Source: Fusobacterium sp. (GTDB lineage: Bacteria > Fusobacteriota > Fusobacteriia > Fusobacteriales > Fusobacteriaceae). From it: a stretch of DNA of 19,779 bases. Position 1 is the first letter of the stretch. Each line of letters opens with the position of its first letter. The stretch spans positions 1-19,779 of the forward strand of contig JAHHSZ010000026.1 of NCBI GenBank assembly GCA_020024915.1, read 5' to 3'. Position numbers and translations under genes: made by a program. Of the stretch, positions 7,331 through 14,286 are shown in pieces. The notes beneath the pieces were generated by a model. It saw only the letters and a list, made by a program, of their open reading frames with translations, had not been told where the DNA came from and made no database searches.

Positions 7331-8908
7331 GTGTTGAAAAAAATAGTTGGTTTAATAGTTTTGGGAGTATCTCTAATAGGGTGTACTTCAACGAAAGAGT
7401 TTAAAGGGATAGATAAAGTACCATTTAGAGTGGAGAAAAATAAAATTAAAAATGGAGATTACAGTTTAGATTATAGCTTTTTTAAAGATAGAGGTTTGCC
7501 TATTCCAAATAATTTTACTGAGAAGCCATCAGAGTATTTAGTAGCTAGAAATGATACTTTAAAAAAATATGGATATGATTTTTTTAAAGGAGATGATGAG
7601 GAGAAGGCACTTAAATTCTATAAAGATCTAGAGGTAAGAGGATATGGAGATAATTCAGCATATTGGAGATGGAAGGTAGTTTTAGATAAAGATGAATTTT
7701 TTAAAGCTATTGAAAATAATTTAGAATCTGTGTATAGAGGAAGACCAAGAGAGGTGTTGACGCTTTCACAAGGAAGTTGGAAATCTTTAAAAATAACAGA
7801 TGGAAGTGTTGGGAGAGTTAAAAATGTAGAGGTTGCTGGAAGAGGTAGATCTGGAGTTGTAACTTATATCTTGGTGACTACAACTGAACATAAGTATTTG
7901 ATAGCAAAAGAGTTAAATATTAGAAAACTTTTTGCTCTGAATAAGAAGAGAGCTGAAAGTAGTGGAGATATTCTTCTCTATGGAGCAAAGGGTGGAGTTA
8001 AGGAGTATCAAGCAAATCCAATAAGAAGAAATATAACTCTATTTCCATCAGCATATTTTTCAATGGAGTACAGTGGTAACAGGGTGGCTATTTATGGTGG
8101 AGGTTATGGACATGGAGTTGGAATGTCTCAATATGCAGCTTCAGACTTAGCTAAGAATCACGATTATAACTATAAACAGATCTTGGATAGAAATTACCCA
8201 AATACAAAATTAAAAAATATGTATTCATTAAAAGGAGTTGGAAAAATCATAAATGTTGGGATAACTAACTCAGCTAGAGGAATGGATCACAGCAAGGTAA
8301 TATTATCAAGTAATGGAAAGATGAGAATAAATGGATCTGGTTTTAAAATAGATGTCCCAGTTAAACAGAAAATAGTAGTAGAAAATAAAGGGAATAAGTT
8401 GTGGATAAGTGTGAACGGAAAACATAGAGTAAAAACAGTGAACTCTGTAAATATAACTGCTAATGGTTACTATATAACTTTGGAAGATGTTAGAAGAGGA
8501 CATACTTCTATGCCAAGATATAGAGGAGATATGAAATTAAATCTATCTAAAACTAATTCAAAGGGAATAAGAGTAATAAATCAAGTTAAGATAGAGGATT
8601 ATTTGAAACAAGTAGTTCCAAGTGAGATGCCAGAGAGTTTTGGATTGGAAGCTTTAAAGGCTCAAGCAGTAGCAGCTAGAACATATGCACTAAGTGATTA
8701 TATGAAAAATAGATATGAAGCAGATGGTTTCCATGTAAAAGATACAACAGAGAGTCAAGTTTATAATAATGCAAATGAAAATGAAAACTCAATAAAAGCT
8801 ATTGAAGCAACAGCTGGTAAGGTTTTGATGAATGGAGATAAGCCAGTAGATGCAAAATATTTTTCTACATCAAGTGGTTTTACAGAGGCATCAAATTATA
8901 TCTGGTAA
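7331..8908 (+). CDS. SpoIID/LytB-domain lipoprotein, circularly permuted
   Basis: 525 residues from a GTG start that follows GGAG by 6 bases (a TTG is the next codon). Residues 1-18 are a lipoprotein signal with lipobox LIGC (C18), so the protein is anchored in a membrane facing the periplasm. SpoIID proteins are lytic transglycosylases acting on denuded peptidoglycan glycan. The catalytic SEMP motif (431-434, Glu432) and following ALKAQAVAARTYAL are intact, as is GHGVGMSQ (260-267). The order is odd. In canonical SpoIID, SEMP comes first and GHGVGMSQ comes near the C-terminus. Here GHGVGMSQ and its ILDRNYPNTKL tail come first, then the beta-rich segment usually preceding SEMP, then SEMP, and the chain stops after STSSGFTEASNYIW at the point where the other half normally continues. 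No frameshift is visible. A growth or division role in a non-sporulating cell is inferred. Confidence 0.88.
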   Translation: MLKKIVGLIVLGVSLIGCTSTKEFKGIDKVPFRVEKNKIKNGDYSLDYSFFKDRGLPIPNNFTEKPSEYLVARNDTLKKYGYDFFKGDDEEKALKFYKDLEVRGYGDNSAYWRWKVVLDKDEFFKAIENNLESVYRGRPREVLTLSQGSWKSLKITDGSVGRVKNVEVAGRGRSGVVTYILVTTTEHKYLIAKELNIRKLFALNKKRAESSGDILLYGAKGGVKEYQANPIRRNITLFPSAYFSMEYSGNRVAIYGGGYGHGVGMSQYAASDLAKNHDYNYKQILDRNYPNTKLKNMYSLKGVGKIINVGITNSARGMDHSKVILSSNGKMRINGSGFKIDVPVKQKIVVENKGNKLWISVNGKHRVKTVNSVNITANGYYITLEDVRRGHTSMPRYRGDMKLNLSKTNSKGIRVINQVKIEDYLKQVVPSEMPESFGLEALKAQAVAARTYALSDYMKNRYEADGFHVKDTTESQVYNNANENENSIKAIEATAGKVLMNGDKPVDAKYFSTSSGFTEASNYIW

Positions 8909-8943
8909 AAAAGATATTTAAACTTTTGAATTATTGATCAAAT

Positions 8944-8974
8944 TTTGAAAAACATTTCTATTTTCAAAGGTTTT
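8944..8974. repeat. Inverted repeat upstream of the feo promoter
   Basis: TTTGAAAA (8944-8951) and TTTTCAAA (8961-8968) with a 9-base spacer, then GGTTTT. It may be a weak terminator for the SpoIID-like gene or an operator, since its right arm ends 9 bases before the -35 hexamer. Stem GC is too low for confidence in termination. A separate 8-bp palindrome TTGATCAA lies at 8934-8941. Confidence 0.4.
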
Positions 8975-8977
8975 ATA

Positions 8978-9006
8978 TTGACAATTTTTTATTTATAGCA
9001 TATAAT
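8978..9006 (+). promoter_or_regulatory. Perfect consensus sigma70 promoter of the feo operon
   Basis: TTGACA (8978-8983), exactly 17 bp, TATAAT (9001-9006). Both hexamers match consensus at every position. Predicted start near 9013, with GGAGGGG ribosome binding site just before the feoA-like ATG at 9056. I see no convincing 19-bp Fur box over it, only AT-rich partial palindromes such as ATAATTAT overlapping the -10. Confidence 0.85.
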
Positions 9007-9055
9007 TATTAGAGGGAAAGATATACTGATTTTATGCAAAGAGGAGGGGATTGCA

Positions 9056-9280
9056 ATGGTACCTTTATGTTTTGCAGAATTAAACAAAGATTTCCTCATT
9101 AAAGAAATAAAGGGTCAAAGAGGCTCTAAATGCTGTTTAATCAATAAGGGATTGTGTGTTGGAAATAAAGTAAGAGTGATGAATGACAGTGGTGATTGCT
9201 TTGTAGTAAAAGTAAATGACACTATGAAATATGCACTTAATTTTAGCTTAGCTAATAAAATATTATTACAAGAGATATAA
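9056..9280 (+). CDS. FeoA-like protein, cysteine-rich
   Basis: 74 residues with the SH3-like FeoA pattern: an N-terminal strand block, an IKGQRGSKCCLINKGLCVGNKVRVM region equivalent to the family's RL-x-dLG-x-x-pG-x-x-v block, and a C-terminal block of FSLANKILL ending in the usual short strand. FeoA proteins are cytoplasmic and act with FeoB in ferrous iron uptake. It carries five cysteines (C5, C26, C27, C34, C48), unusually many, whereas the second FeoA has one. A redox or metal-sensing role is possible but unproven. It is the first gene after the consensus promoter and is separated from the second feoA by a hairpin. The start is supported by GAGGAGGGG. Confidence 0.82.
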   Translation: MVPLCFAELNKDFLIKEIKGQRGSKCCLINKGLCVGNKVRVMNDSGDCFVVKVNDTMKYALNFSLANKILLQEI

Positions 9281-9287
9281 CTTACGT

Positions 9288-9314
9288 GAACAGCCTCTAA
9301 GGCTGTTCTTATTT
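9288..9314 (+). terminator. Hairpin between the two feoA genes, possible attenuator
   Basis: Perfect 9-bp stem GAACAGCCT (9288-9296) with AGGCTGTTC (9300-9308), CTA loop, then TTATTTA. The stem is strong but the T-tract is interrupted, so it probably terminates only part of transcription or stabilises mRNA ends, letting downstream feoA-feoB be read at a lower level. Confidence 0.65.
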
Positions 9315-9368
9315 ACCAATAAAGTTTGATATTCAAAGAATTTAAAATTGATATACGGAGGAAAATAA

Positions 9369-9599
9369 ATGAAATTGTGTGACTTGAAAAATGGAGAGAA
9401 AGCTAGAATCATAAAAATAGGGAGAATTGGAGAATTAAAGAAGAGACTGGTAGATATGGGAGTAACTGCTGGAGAGACTATTAAATTAGAGAGAAATGCT
9501 CCTTTAGGTGATCCACAAGAGTACATTGTAAAGAGTACAGGAATAGCAATAAGAAAAGAAGATGCAAAAAATATTGAAGTAGAAAAGGTTGAAGAATAA
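9369..9599 (+). CDS. feoA: Ferrous iron transport protein A
   Basis: 76-residue SH3-like cytoplasmic partner of FeoB. It has the standard pattern: LCDLKNGEKARI, then KKRLVDMGVTAGETI (the RL...DMG...G block), APLGDPQEYIVKSTGIAIRKEDAKNIEV. The start follows CGGAGGA. It lies 22 bases before feoB, the canonical arrangement, and is closer to typical FeoA than the Cys-rich copy upstream. Residues 62-76 are acidic and charged. Regulation is likely shared with the upstream promoter, less any loss at the hairpin at 9288-9314; I see no separate promoter in the 88 bases before the gene. Confidence 0.93.
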   Translation: MKLCDLKNGEKARIIKIGRIGELKKRLVDMGVTAGETIKLERNAPLGDPQEYIVKSTGIAIRKEDAKNIEVEKVEE

Positions 9600-9621
9600 T
9601 TAAAGTAGAGGAGAGAAGGAA

Positions 9622-11814
9622 ATGATAAAATTAGCATTTACAGGGAATCCAAACGTAGGGAAATCAGCTTTGATCAATGCTATTGCGGGGTCAAAATTAA
9701 AAGTGGGAAACTGGCCTGGAGTAACAGTAGAGAAGAAAGAAGCAATATTTATCTACAAAGGTGAAGAGATACAATTAGTTGACTTACCGGGAGTATATAG
9801 TTTAAGCCCATACTCACTAGAAGAGAAGATAACAAGAGACTTTATCCTAGATGAGAATCCAGATGTAGTAATCAACGTTGTAGATTCAACAAACTTAGAG
9901 AGAAACCTATATTTAACTTATTTAATAAAAGAGTTAGATAAGCCAACAGTTATGGCACTAAATTTGTATGATGAATTTGATAAGTTAAAATACAAATTGG
10001 ATTTAGATCAATTTGAAAGCTTTATGGAAGTGAAAGCCGTACCTGTTTCAGCTTTAAAGAAAACAGGGATAACAGAATTGATGGACAAAGCTCTAGAAAT
10101 AGCTAAAAAGAAAAAAGATATAGAATTTTCACTACCATTTGATGAAGGAACGACAACTCTAGTAAAAGAGATTGTAAAAGAGATAAAGGAGGATAAGAGC
10201 TATTCTGAAGCTTTAAAAGCATATTCAGCAGAGTATATAGCTATAAAGATAATAGAAAGAGATAGCCACTTAATTGAAAAGTTAAAAATAAAATTCAATA
10301 TAGATGTAGCTGGAAAATTTGAAGAGAGAATATTGAAATTAGAAGATAAGTATGATAATGATAGTGAAACTATATTAGCTGAGCAGAGATATGGAGCAGT
10401 TAATGGAGTTTTGGCAAAAACATTTACTACATCAATAAAATCAAGACTAGATTTTACTGATAAAGTGGATAAGATACTATTAAATAGAGTTCTAGGATTA
10501 CCTCTATTCCTAGTGATTATGGCTGGGGTTATGGCATTTGTGTTCAATGGAAGTGCTCCATTCATAGATTGGATAGATGGATTCTTTGGTGACTTTGTGG
10601 GTAAATATGTAGGTAAATTAGTAGAGGGAACTCCAGATTGGTTAAGTTCATTAATCACCGATGGAATAATTGGTGGAGTAGGTGGAGTTCTAACATTTGT
10701 TCCACTTATGATGTTTTTATATTTTTTCTTAGCAATCTTAGAAGAGAGTGGATATATGTCAAGGGTTGCTTTCTTAATGGATAAGATTATGAGAAGATTA
10801 GGATTAAATGGAAAATCATTTGTTCCAATGGTAGTAGGATTTGGTTGTACAGTACCAGCAATCTATGCTACAAGAACAATGGAAGATGAAAGTTCAAGAA
10901 AGATGACAGCGGCAATGTCACCTTTTATGTCTTGTGGAGCTAGATTACCAGTTTATGGATTATTCACAGCAGCTTTCTTCGGAGCTAAAGGTGGATTAGC
11001 TGTAGTGTCTATATATTTATTAGGAATTATTGTGGCTATATTAGTTGGACTTGTATTGAAGAATATAAAAGGGTTCAAATCAGAAAATAAAGCATTATTA
11101 ATAGAGTTACCACCATATAGAATTCCTAGTTTAAAAGTTATATTAAATTCTACTTGGGTAAGAGTATTTGATTACATTAGAAGAGCAGGAACTGTAATTT
11201 TGGGAATTATGATGATCCTATGGGCATTAACATACTTCCCAAATAATGGAGATTCAAATACATCATATATAGCTAAATTTGGACATGCATTTGCTCCAAT
11301 AATGAAACCTACAGGATTTGGAGATAGATGGGAGACTGTAGCAGCTATTCCTCCTAGTATTGCAGCAAAAGAAGTAGTAGTAGGATTTTTAGCTCAAGTA
11401 TTACCATTAGAGGAGAGTGAAGAGACAGAAGAGGTAGCTGAAGAAACTACTTTCACTCAAGATTTAACAGAGCAAATAAAAGGACTTGGTGGAGCTATAA
11501 AAGATTCAGTAATGGGAATGTTGAGTTTAGATGTTGAAGGATTGTTCTCTACTCCGGAAGCTGATGAGATAGAGGAAGAGGGAAGAGGAATAGTTAAAGC
11601 AACAGCTAACTTGTGGCCAGATGATGAACTTGCTCCATTAAGAGCTTACTCATTCATGACATTTATCCTATTGGTAGTACCTTGTGTTGCTACATTAGGA
11701 GCGATAAAGCATGAATTTGGTTGGGGATATTTAGGTAAAGTAATTGGAATAATGCTAGTAGTGCCATATATTGTTTCAACATTAGTATTCCAAATTGGAA
11801 AATTATTCTTTTAA
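9622..11814 (+). CDS. feoB: Ferrous iron transport protein B
   Basis: Inner-membrane Fe(II) transporter with a cytoplasmic G domain. 730 residues, usual length. The G domain has GNPNVGKS (8-15), the switch segment GNWPGVTVEKK, DLPG (54-57) and the G4 motif NLYD (114-117), a variant of the NMxD usual in FeoB and compatible with guanine binding. A helical GDI-like region follows (about 165-270). The membrane region has two Gate repeats with the conserved cysteines C409 in GFGCTVPAI and C438 in MSCGARLPVYGLF. Between later membrane segments a cytoplasmic insert (about 590-655) is very acidic (EESEETEEVAEE). The start follows GGAGAGAAGGA. The Cys-rich FeoB-associated protein lies 33 bases downstream. 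Confidence 0.97.
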   Translation: MIKLAFTGNPNVGKSALINAIAGSKLKVGNWPGVTVEKKEAIFIYKGEEIQLVDLPGVYSLSPYSLEEKITRDFILDENPDVVINVVDSTNLERNLYLTYLIKELDKPTVMALNLYDEFDKLKYKLDLDQFESFMEVKAVPVSALKKTGITELMDKALEIAKKKKDIEFSLPFDEGTTTLVKEIVKEIKEDKSYSEALKAYSAEYIAIKIIERDSHLIEKLKIKFNIDVAGKFEERILKLEDKYDNDSETILAEQRYGAVNGVLAKTFTTSIKSRLDFTDKVDKILLNRVLGLPLFLVIMAGVMAFVFNGSAPFIDWIDGFFGDFVGKYVGKLVEGTPDWLSSLITDGIIGGVGGVLTFVPLMMFLYFFLAILEESGYMSRVAFLMDKIMRRLGLNGKSFVPMVVGFGCTVPAIYATRTMEDESSRKMTAAMSPFMSCGARLPVYGLFTAAFFGAKGGLAVVSIYLLGIIVAILVGLVLKNIKGFKSENKALLIELPPYRIPSLKVILNSTWVRVFDYIRRAGTVILGIMMILWALTYFPNNGDSNTSYIAKFGHAFAPIMKPTGFGDRWETVAAIPPSIAAKEVVVGFLAQVLPLEESEETEEVAEETTFTQDLTEQIKGLGGAIKDSVMGMLSLDVEGLFSTPEADEIEEEGRGIVKATANLWPDDELAPLRAYSFMTFILLVVPCVATLGAIKHEFGWGYLGKVIGIMLVVPYIVSTLVFQIGKLFF

Positions 11815-11820
11815 TATTTA

Positions 11821-11847
11821 AAGATCTCTAATGAAAGGAGAGATTTT
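11821..11847 (+). promoter_or_regulatory. Hairpin covering the ribosome binding site of the FeoB-associated gene
   Basis: AAGATCTCT (11821-11829) can pair with AGAGATTTT (11839-11847) with one G-T wobble. The ribosome binding site AAAGGAG straddles the loop and right arm, and the ATG begins at the next base. The stem is weak (mostly A-T) but could lower translation or be melted by ribosomes leaving feoB. Confidence 0.35.
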
Positions 11848-12042
11848 ATGAAAACAGTGATTTTAATAGCTATAATAGCTGTGATTGGATTCTTTGCAAT
11901 TAGAAGTTTATTGAGAACTTTTAAAGGTGAAGGATGTGGTTGTGGAGATGGTGGAAAGTGTAGTTCTGGTAGTTGTGGTTGTGGTGGACACAATCATAAA
12001 GATAAGGAACATAAGTGTAACTGTGGAAACCACCATGAATAG
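11848..12042 (+). CDS. FeoB-associated Cys-rich membrane protein
   Basis: 64 residues: one N-terminal membrane segment (about 4-19), a short basic linker, then a tail with seven Cys and five His (CGC, KC, SC, GC, HNH, EH, KCNC, HH). This matches the FeoB-associated Cys-rich family (PF12669), often encoded next to feoB. The function is not established. Iron binding or accepting iron at the inner face of the membrane is a reasonable inference from the ligands. The start follows AAAGGAGAG, within a possible hairpin. It is the last gene of the feo operon, just before a terminator. Confidence 0.9.
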   Translation: MKTVILIAIIAVIGFFAIRSLLRTFKGEGCGCGDGGKCSSGSCGCGGHNHKDKEHKCNCGNHHE

Positions 12043-12052
12043 AATATAGGAT

Positions 12053-12088
12053 AAAGGTGTCGATAGCTTTTGCTTGAGACACCTTTTT
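12053..12088 (+). terminator. Rho-independent terminator of the feo operon
   Basis: 9-bp stem AAAGGTGTC (12053-12061) with GACACCTTT (12078-12086), an inner AGC/GCT stem around TTTT, and T-tract 12084-12088. Confidence 0.88.
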
Positions 12089-12107
12089 ACATTTAGTAAA
12101 AAAAAGA

Positions 12108-12136
12108 TAACAAGAACTCATAAAATTTGTTATAAT
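12108..12136 (+). promoter_or_regulatory. Extended -10 promoter of the PBP-priA-def operon
   Basis: TGTTATAAT (12128-12136) is a perfect extended -10. The -35 (TAACAA, 12108-12113, 17-bp spacer) is weak. It lies between the feo terminator and the GTG start of the penicillin-binding protein gene. Confidence 0.55.
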
Positions 12137-12169
12137 TAAATAAGTGAGAAAATTAGTGGAGGAATTCAA

Positions 12170-14278
12170 GTGAAGTATATAAAATTATTTTCCTTATTGG
12201 CTAATATAATTGGCTTTGGAGTTGCAATATATTACAAGATTTATCTTTTAGTTATCTTTTTATTCTTACTATTTTTTTATTTTTTATATATTTTTGCTAA
12301 AAAAAAGGAGTATACTCGAACCAATAATTTTAATCAAAGAGCGATACTGTCAGCAAATATCATTCTTTTTCTAGTATTATTAGTAGTGGTAAGATTGGTA
12401 TATATTCAGATATTTAATAAAACAATGTATGATGAGAAGGTAAAGAATCAGATTAAGAGAAATGATATTCTCTACGGAAATAGAGGAGATATATATGATA
12501 ATTCTGGAAAAAGTTTGGCTTTTAACCAAAATATATATATGTTTGGAGTAAATACAAGTGCTTTGTATGATAGAGAGAGTACTATAGTTGGAATAGAGAA
12601 AATATTGGATAAACCTTTTTTAAAGAAGAAAAAAAGTAAGATTTTAAAAGAACTCAATGAGGCTTACAAAGCTGGAAAGAGATACAAGGTAGTTGCTAAA
12701 AACTTGAGTGAGAGAGAAAAAGAGGAGATTAGAGATGTAGCAAGGGAATATAAACTTACAGCAAATGAGATACAGTTTGATAGAAGTATAAGAAGGACAT
12801 ACTATAAAAGTGATGTGTATAAGAATTTAATAGGATTCATAGGATATACACAAAAATCTAGTTTTGAAAAAATAGGAGTATTTGGATTAGAGAAAGAGTA
12901 TGAGAGGTATTTGAGAGAGATAAGTATAAAAAGACAAAATATCTATACAAAAAATAGAAAGATAAAACTTCCTTTCTCTCAAGACAATATAAGAACAAAT
13001 CTTGATGGAAAAAATCTGCATACAACGATAGATAATGATATTCAATATATTTTAAATGAGGAAATGGAGAAGAAATTTATATCATCTCAATCAGAAGAGG
13101 CTTATGGAGTGGTACTAGATCCTAACACAGGAAAAGTATTGGCAACATCTTATTACACAATATACAAAGATAAAGCTTTAAGAAATCCTATATTTCAAAA
13201 CCAGATGGAGCCGGGATCAATTTTCAAACCTTTGATAGTTGCATCAGCACTAGATGCTGGGTTAATTAAAAGAAATACAAAATTTGACATTGGTGATGGA
13301 ACTATAAAGAAGTATAAGCATACAATTAGAGAAGCTAGTCGTGGAACTAAAGGTGTACTTACTACAGAGGAAATCTTAAAAAAATCTAGTAATGTCGGTA
13401 TGGTAATGATAGGAGATAGATTTACCAATGAAGAGTTTGAGAATTATTTAAAAAGATTTGGGCTATATGATAAGACAGGGATAGATTTTCCAAATGAGAT
13501 AAAACCATATACTACTCCATATAAGAGATGGGATGGACTGAAGAAGAGTACAATGTCTTTTGGTCAGGGAATAGTAGTGACACCTATTCAGATAGCTGTG
13601 GCATTTTCATCATTGATAAATGGAGGAATATTATATAAACCATACTTAGTTAATAAGATAACTGATGAAAATGGATTAGTTGTAAGGAGAAATCTGCCTA
13701 CTGTAAAGGGTAGAACAATATCTGAAGAGCTATCTAAAGAGATGAAAGAGATGTTGGAAAAGGTAGTTTCAGAGGGAACAGCTAAAAGAGGAGAGGTAAT
13801 AGGTTATAGAGTTGGGGGAAAAACAGGAACTGCCCAATTGAGTACAAGAGGTGGATACTTAAAAGAGAACTACCTATCATCTTTTATAGGATTTTTCCCA
13901 GTAGATAAACCTAAATATACAATCTTAGTAATGTTTTTAAAGCCCAAAGGAGAAACTATATATGAAAAATTTGGAGGAGCAACAGCAGCACCTGTATTTG
14001 GTAATATAGTGAGAAGGATAAGTAAAACTAAAAATATTCTTTCAGATAACATTTCAAGTATATCCAAGGTTGAGAGCTTTGAAAAGATACAGAAAGAAAC
14101 GTTAAATGATATTGTAATGCCAGATTTGACTGGAATAAATCCAAAAGATGTAATTTATATTTTTAAAGATACAGATATAGAGGTAAAAGTATTTGGAGTT
14201 GGATTGGTAAAAGATCAATTTCCTAAACCAGGAGCATCTTTAGAAAAGGTAAAGGAAATTAAAATAATTTTAGAATAG
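12170..14278 (+). CDS. Class B penicillin-binding protein with PASTA domain (FtsI/SpoVD-like)
   Basis: Peptidoglycan DD-transpeptidase in the periplasm, the type that works in septal wall synthesis. 702 residues from a GTG start with TGGAGGA 6 bases upstream. Hydrophobic spans at about 5-22, 24-43 and 60-80 suggest three membrane passes rather than the single anchor usual for FtsI. The dimerisation domain starts with GNRGDIYD. The transpeptidase has SIFK (nucleophile S350, K353), SSN (406-408) and KTG (551-553), all intact. The C-terminus (about 642-702) is one PASTA domain (MPDLTGINPKDV...), a feature of SpoVD and PBP2x. It could be the division enzyme FtsI itself. I leave the symbol blank because FtsI, SpoVD and PBP2 branches cannot be separated with certainty by eye. 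priA follows after 8 bases. Confidence 0.93.
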   Translation: MKYIKLFSLLANIIGFGVAIYYKIYLLVIFLFLLFFYFLYIFAKKKEYTRTNNFNQRAILSANIILFLVLLVVVRLVYIQIFNKTMYDEKVKNQIKRNDILYGNRGDIYDNSGKSLAFNQNIYMFGVNTSALYDRESTIVGIEKILDKPFLKKKKSKILKELNEAYKAGKRYKVVAKNLSEREKEEIRDVAREYKLTANEIQFDRSIRRTYYKSDVYKNLIGFIGYTQKSSFEKIGVFGLEKEYERYLREISIKRQNIYTKNRKIKLPFSQDNIRTNLDGKNLHTTIDNDIQYILNEEMEKKFISSQSEEAYGVVLDPNTGKVLATSYYTIYKDKALRNPIFQNQMEPGSIFKPLIVASALDAGLIKRNTKFDIGDGTIKKYKHTIREASRGTKGVLTTEEILKKSSNVGMVMIGDRFTNEEFENYLKRFGLYDKTGIDFPNEIKPYTTPYKRWDGLKKSTMSFGQGIVVTPIQIAVAFSSLINGGILYKPYLVNKITDENGLVVRRNLPTVKGRTISEELSKEMKEMLEKVVSEGTAKRGEVIGYRVGGKTGTAQLSTRGGYLKENYLSSFIGFFPVDKPKYTILVMFLKPKGETIYEKFGGATAAPVFGNIVRRISKTKNILSDNISSISKVESFEKIQKETLNDIVMPDLTGINPKDVIYIFKDTDIEVKVFGVGLVKDQFPKPGASLEKVKEIKIILE

Positions 14279-14286
14279 GAGCAGAT

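Noticed and set aside
8984..9055. Fur box over the feo promoter
   Set aside because: Only an 8-bp ATAATTAT palindrome overlaps the -10; the 19-bp pattern is not met and such AT palindromes are expected by chance here.
11811..12169. Two minus-strand frames rich in Pro/His/Tyr opposite the Cys-rich FeoB-associated gene
   Set aside because: Their composition is the mirror of the Cys/His/Gly codons on the plus strand; no start signals and no domain.
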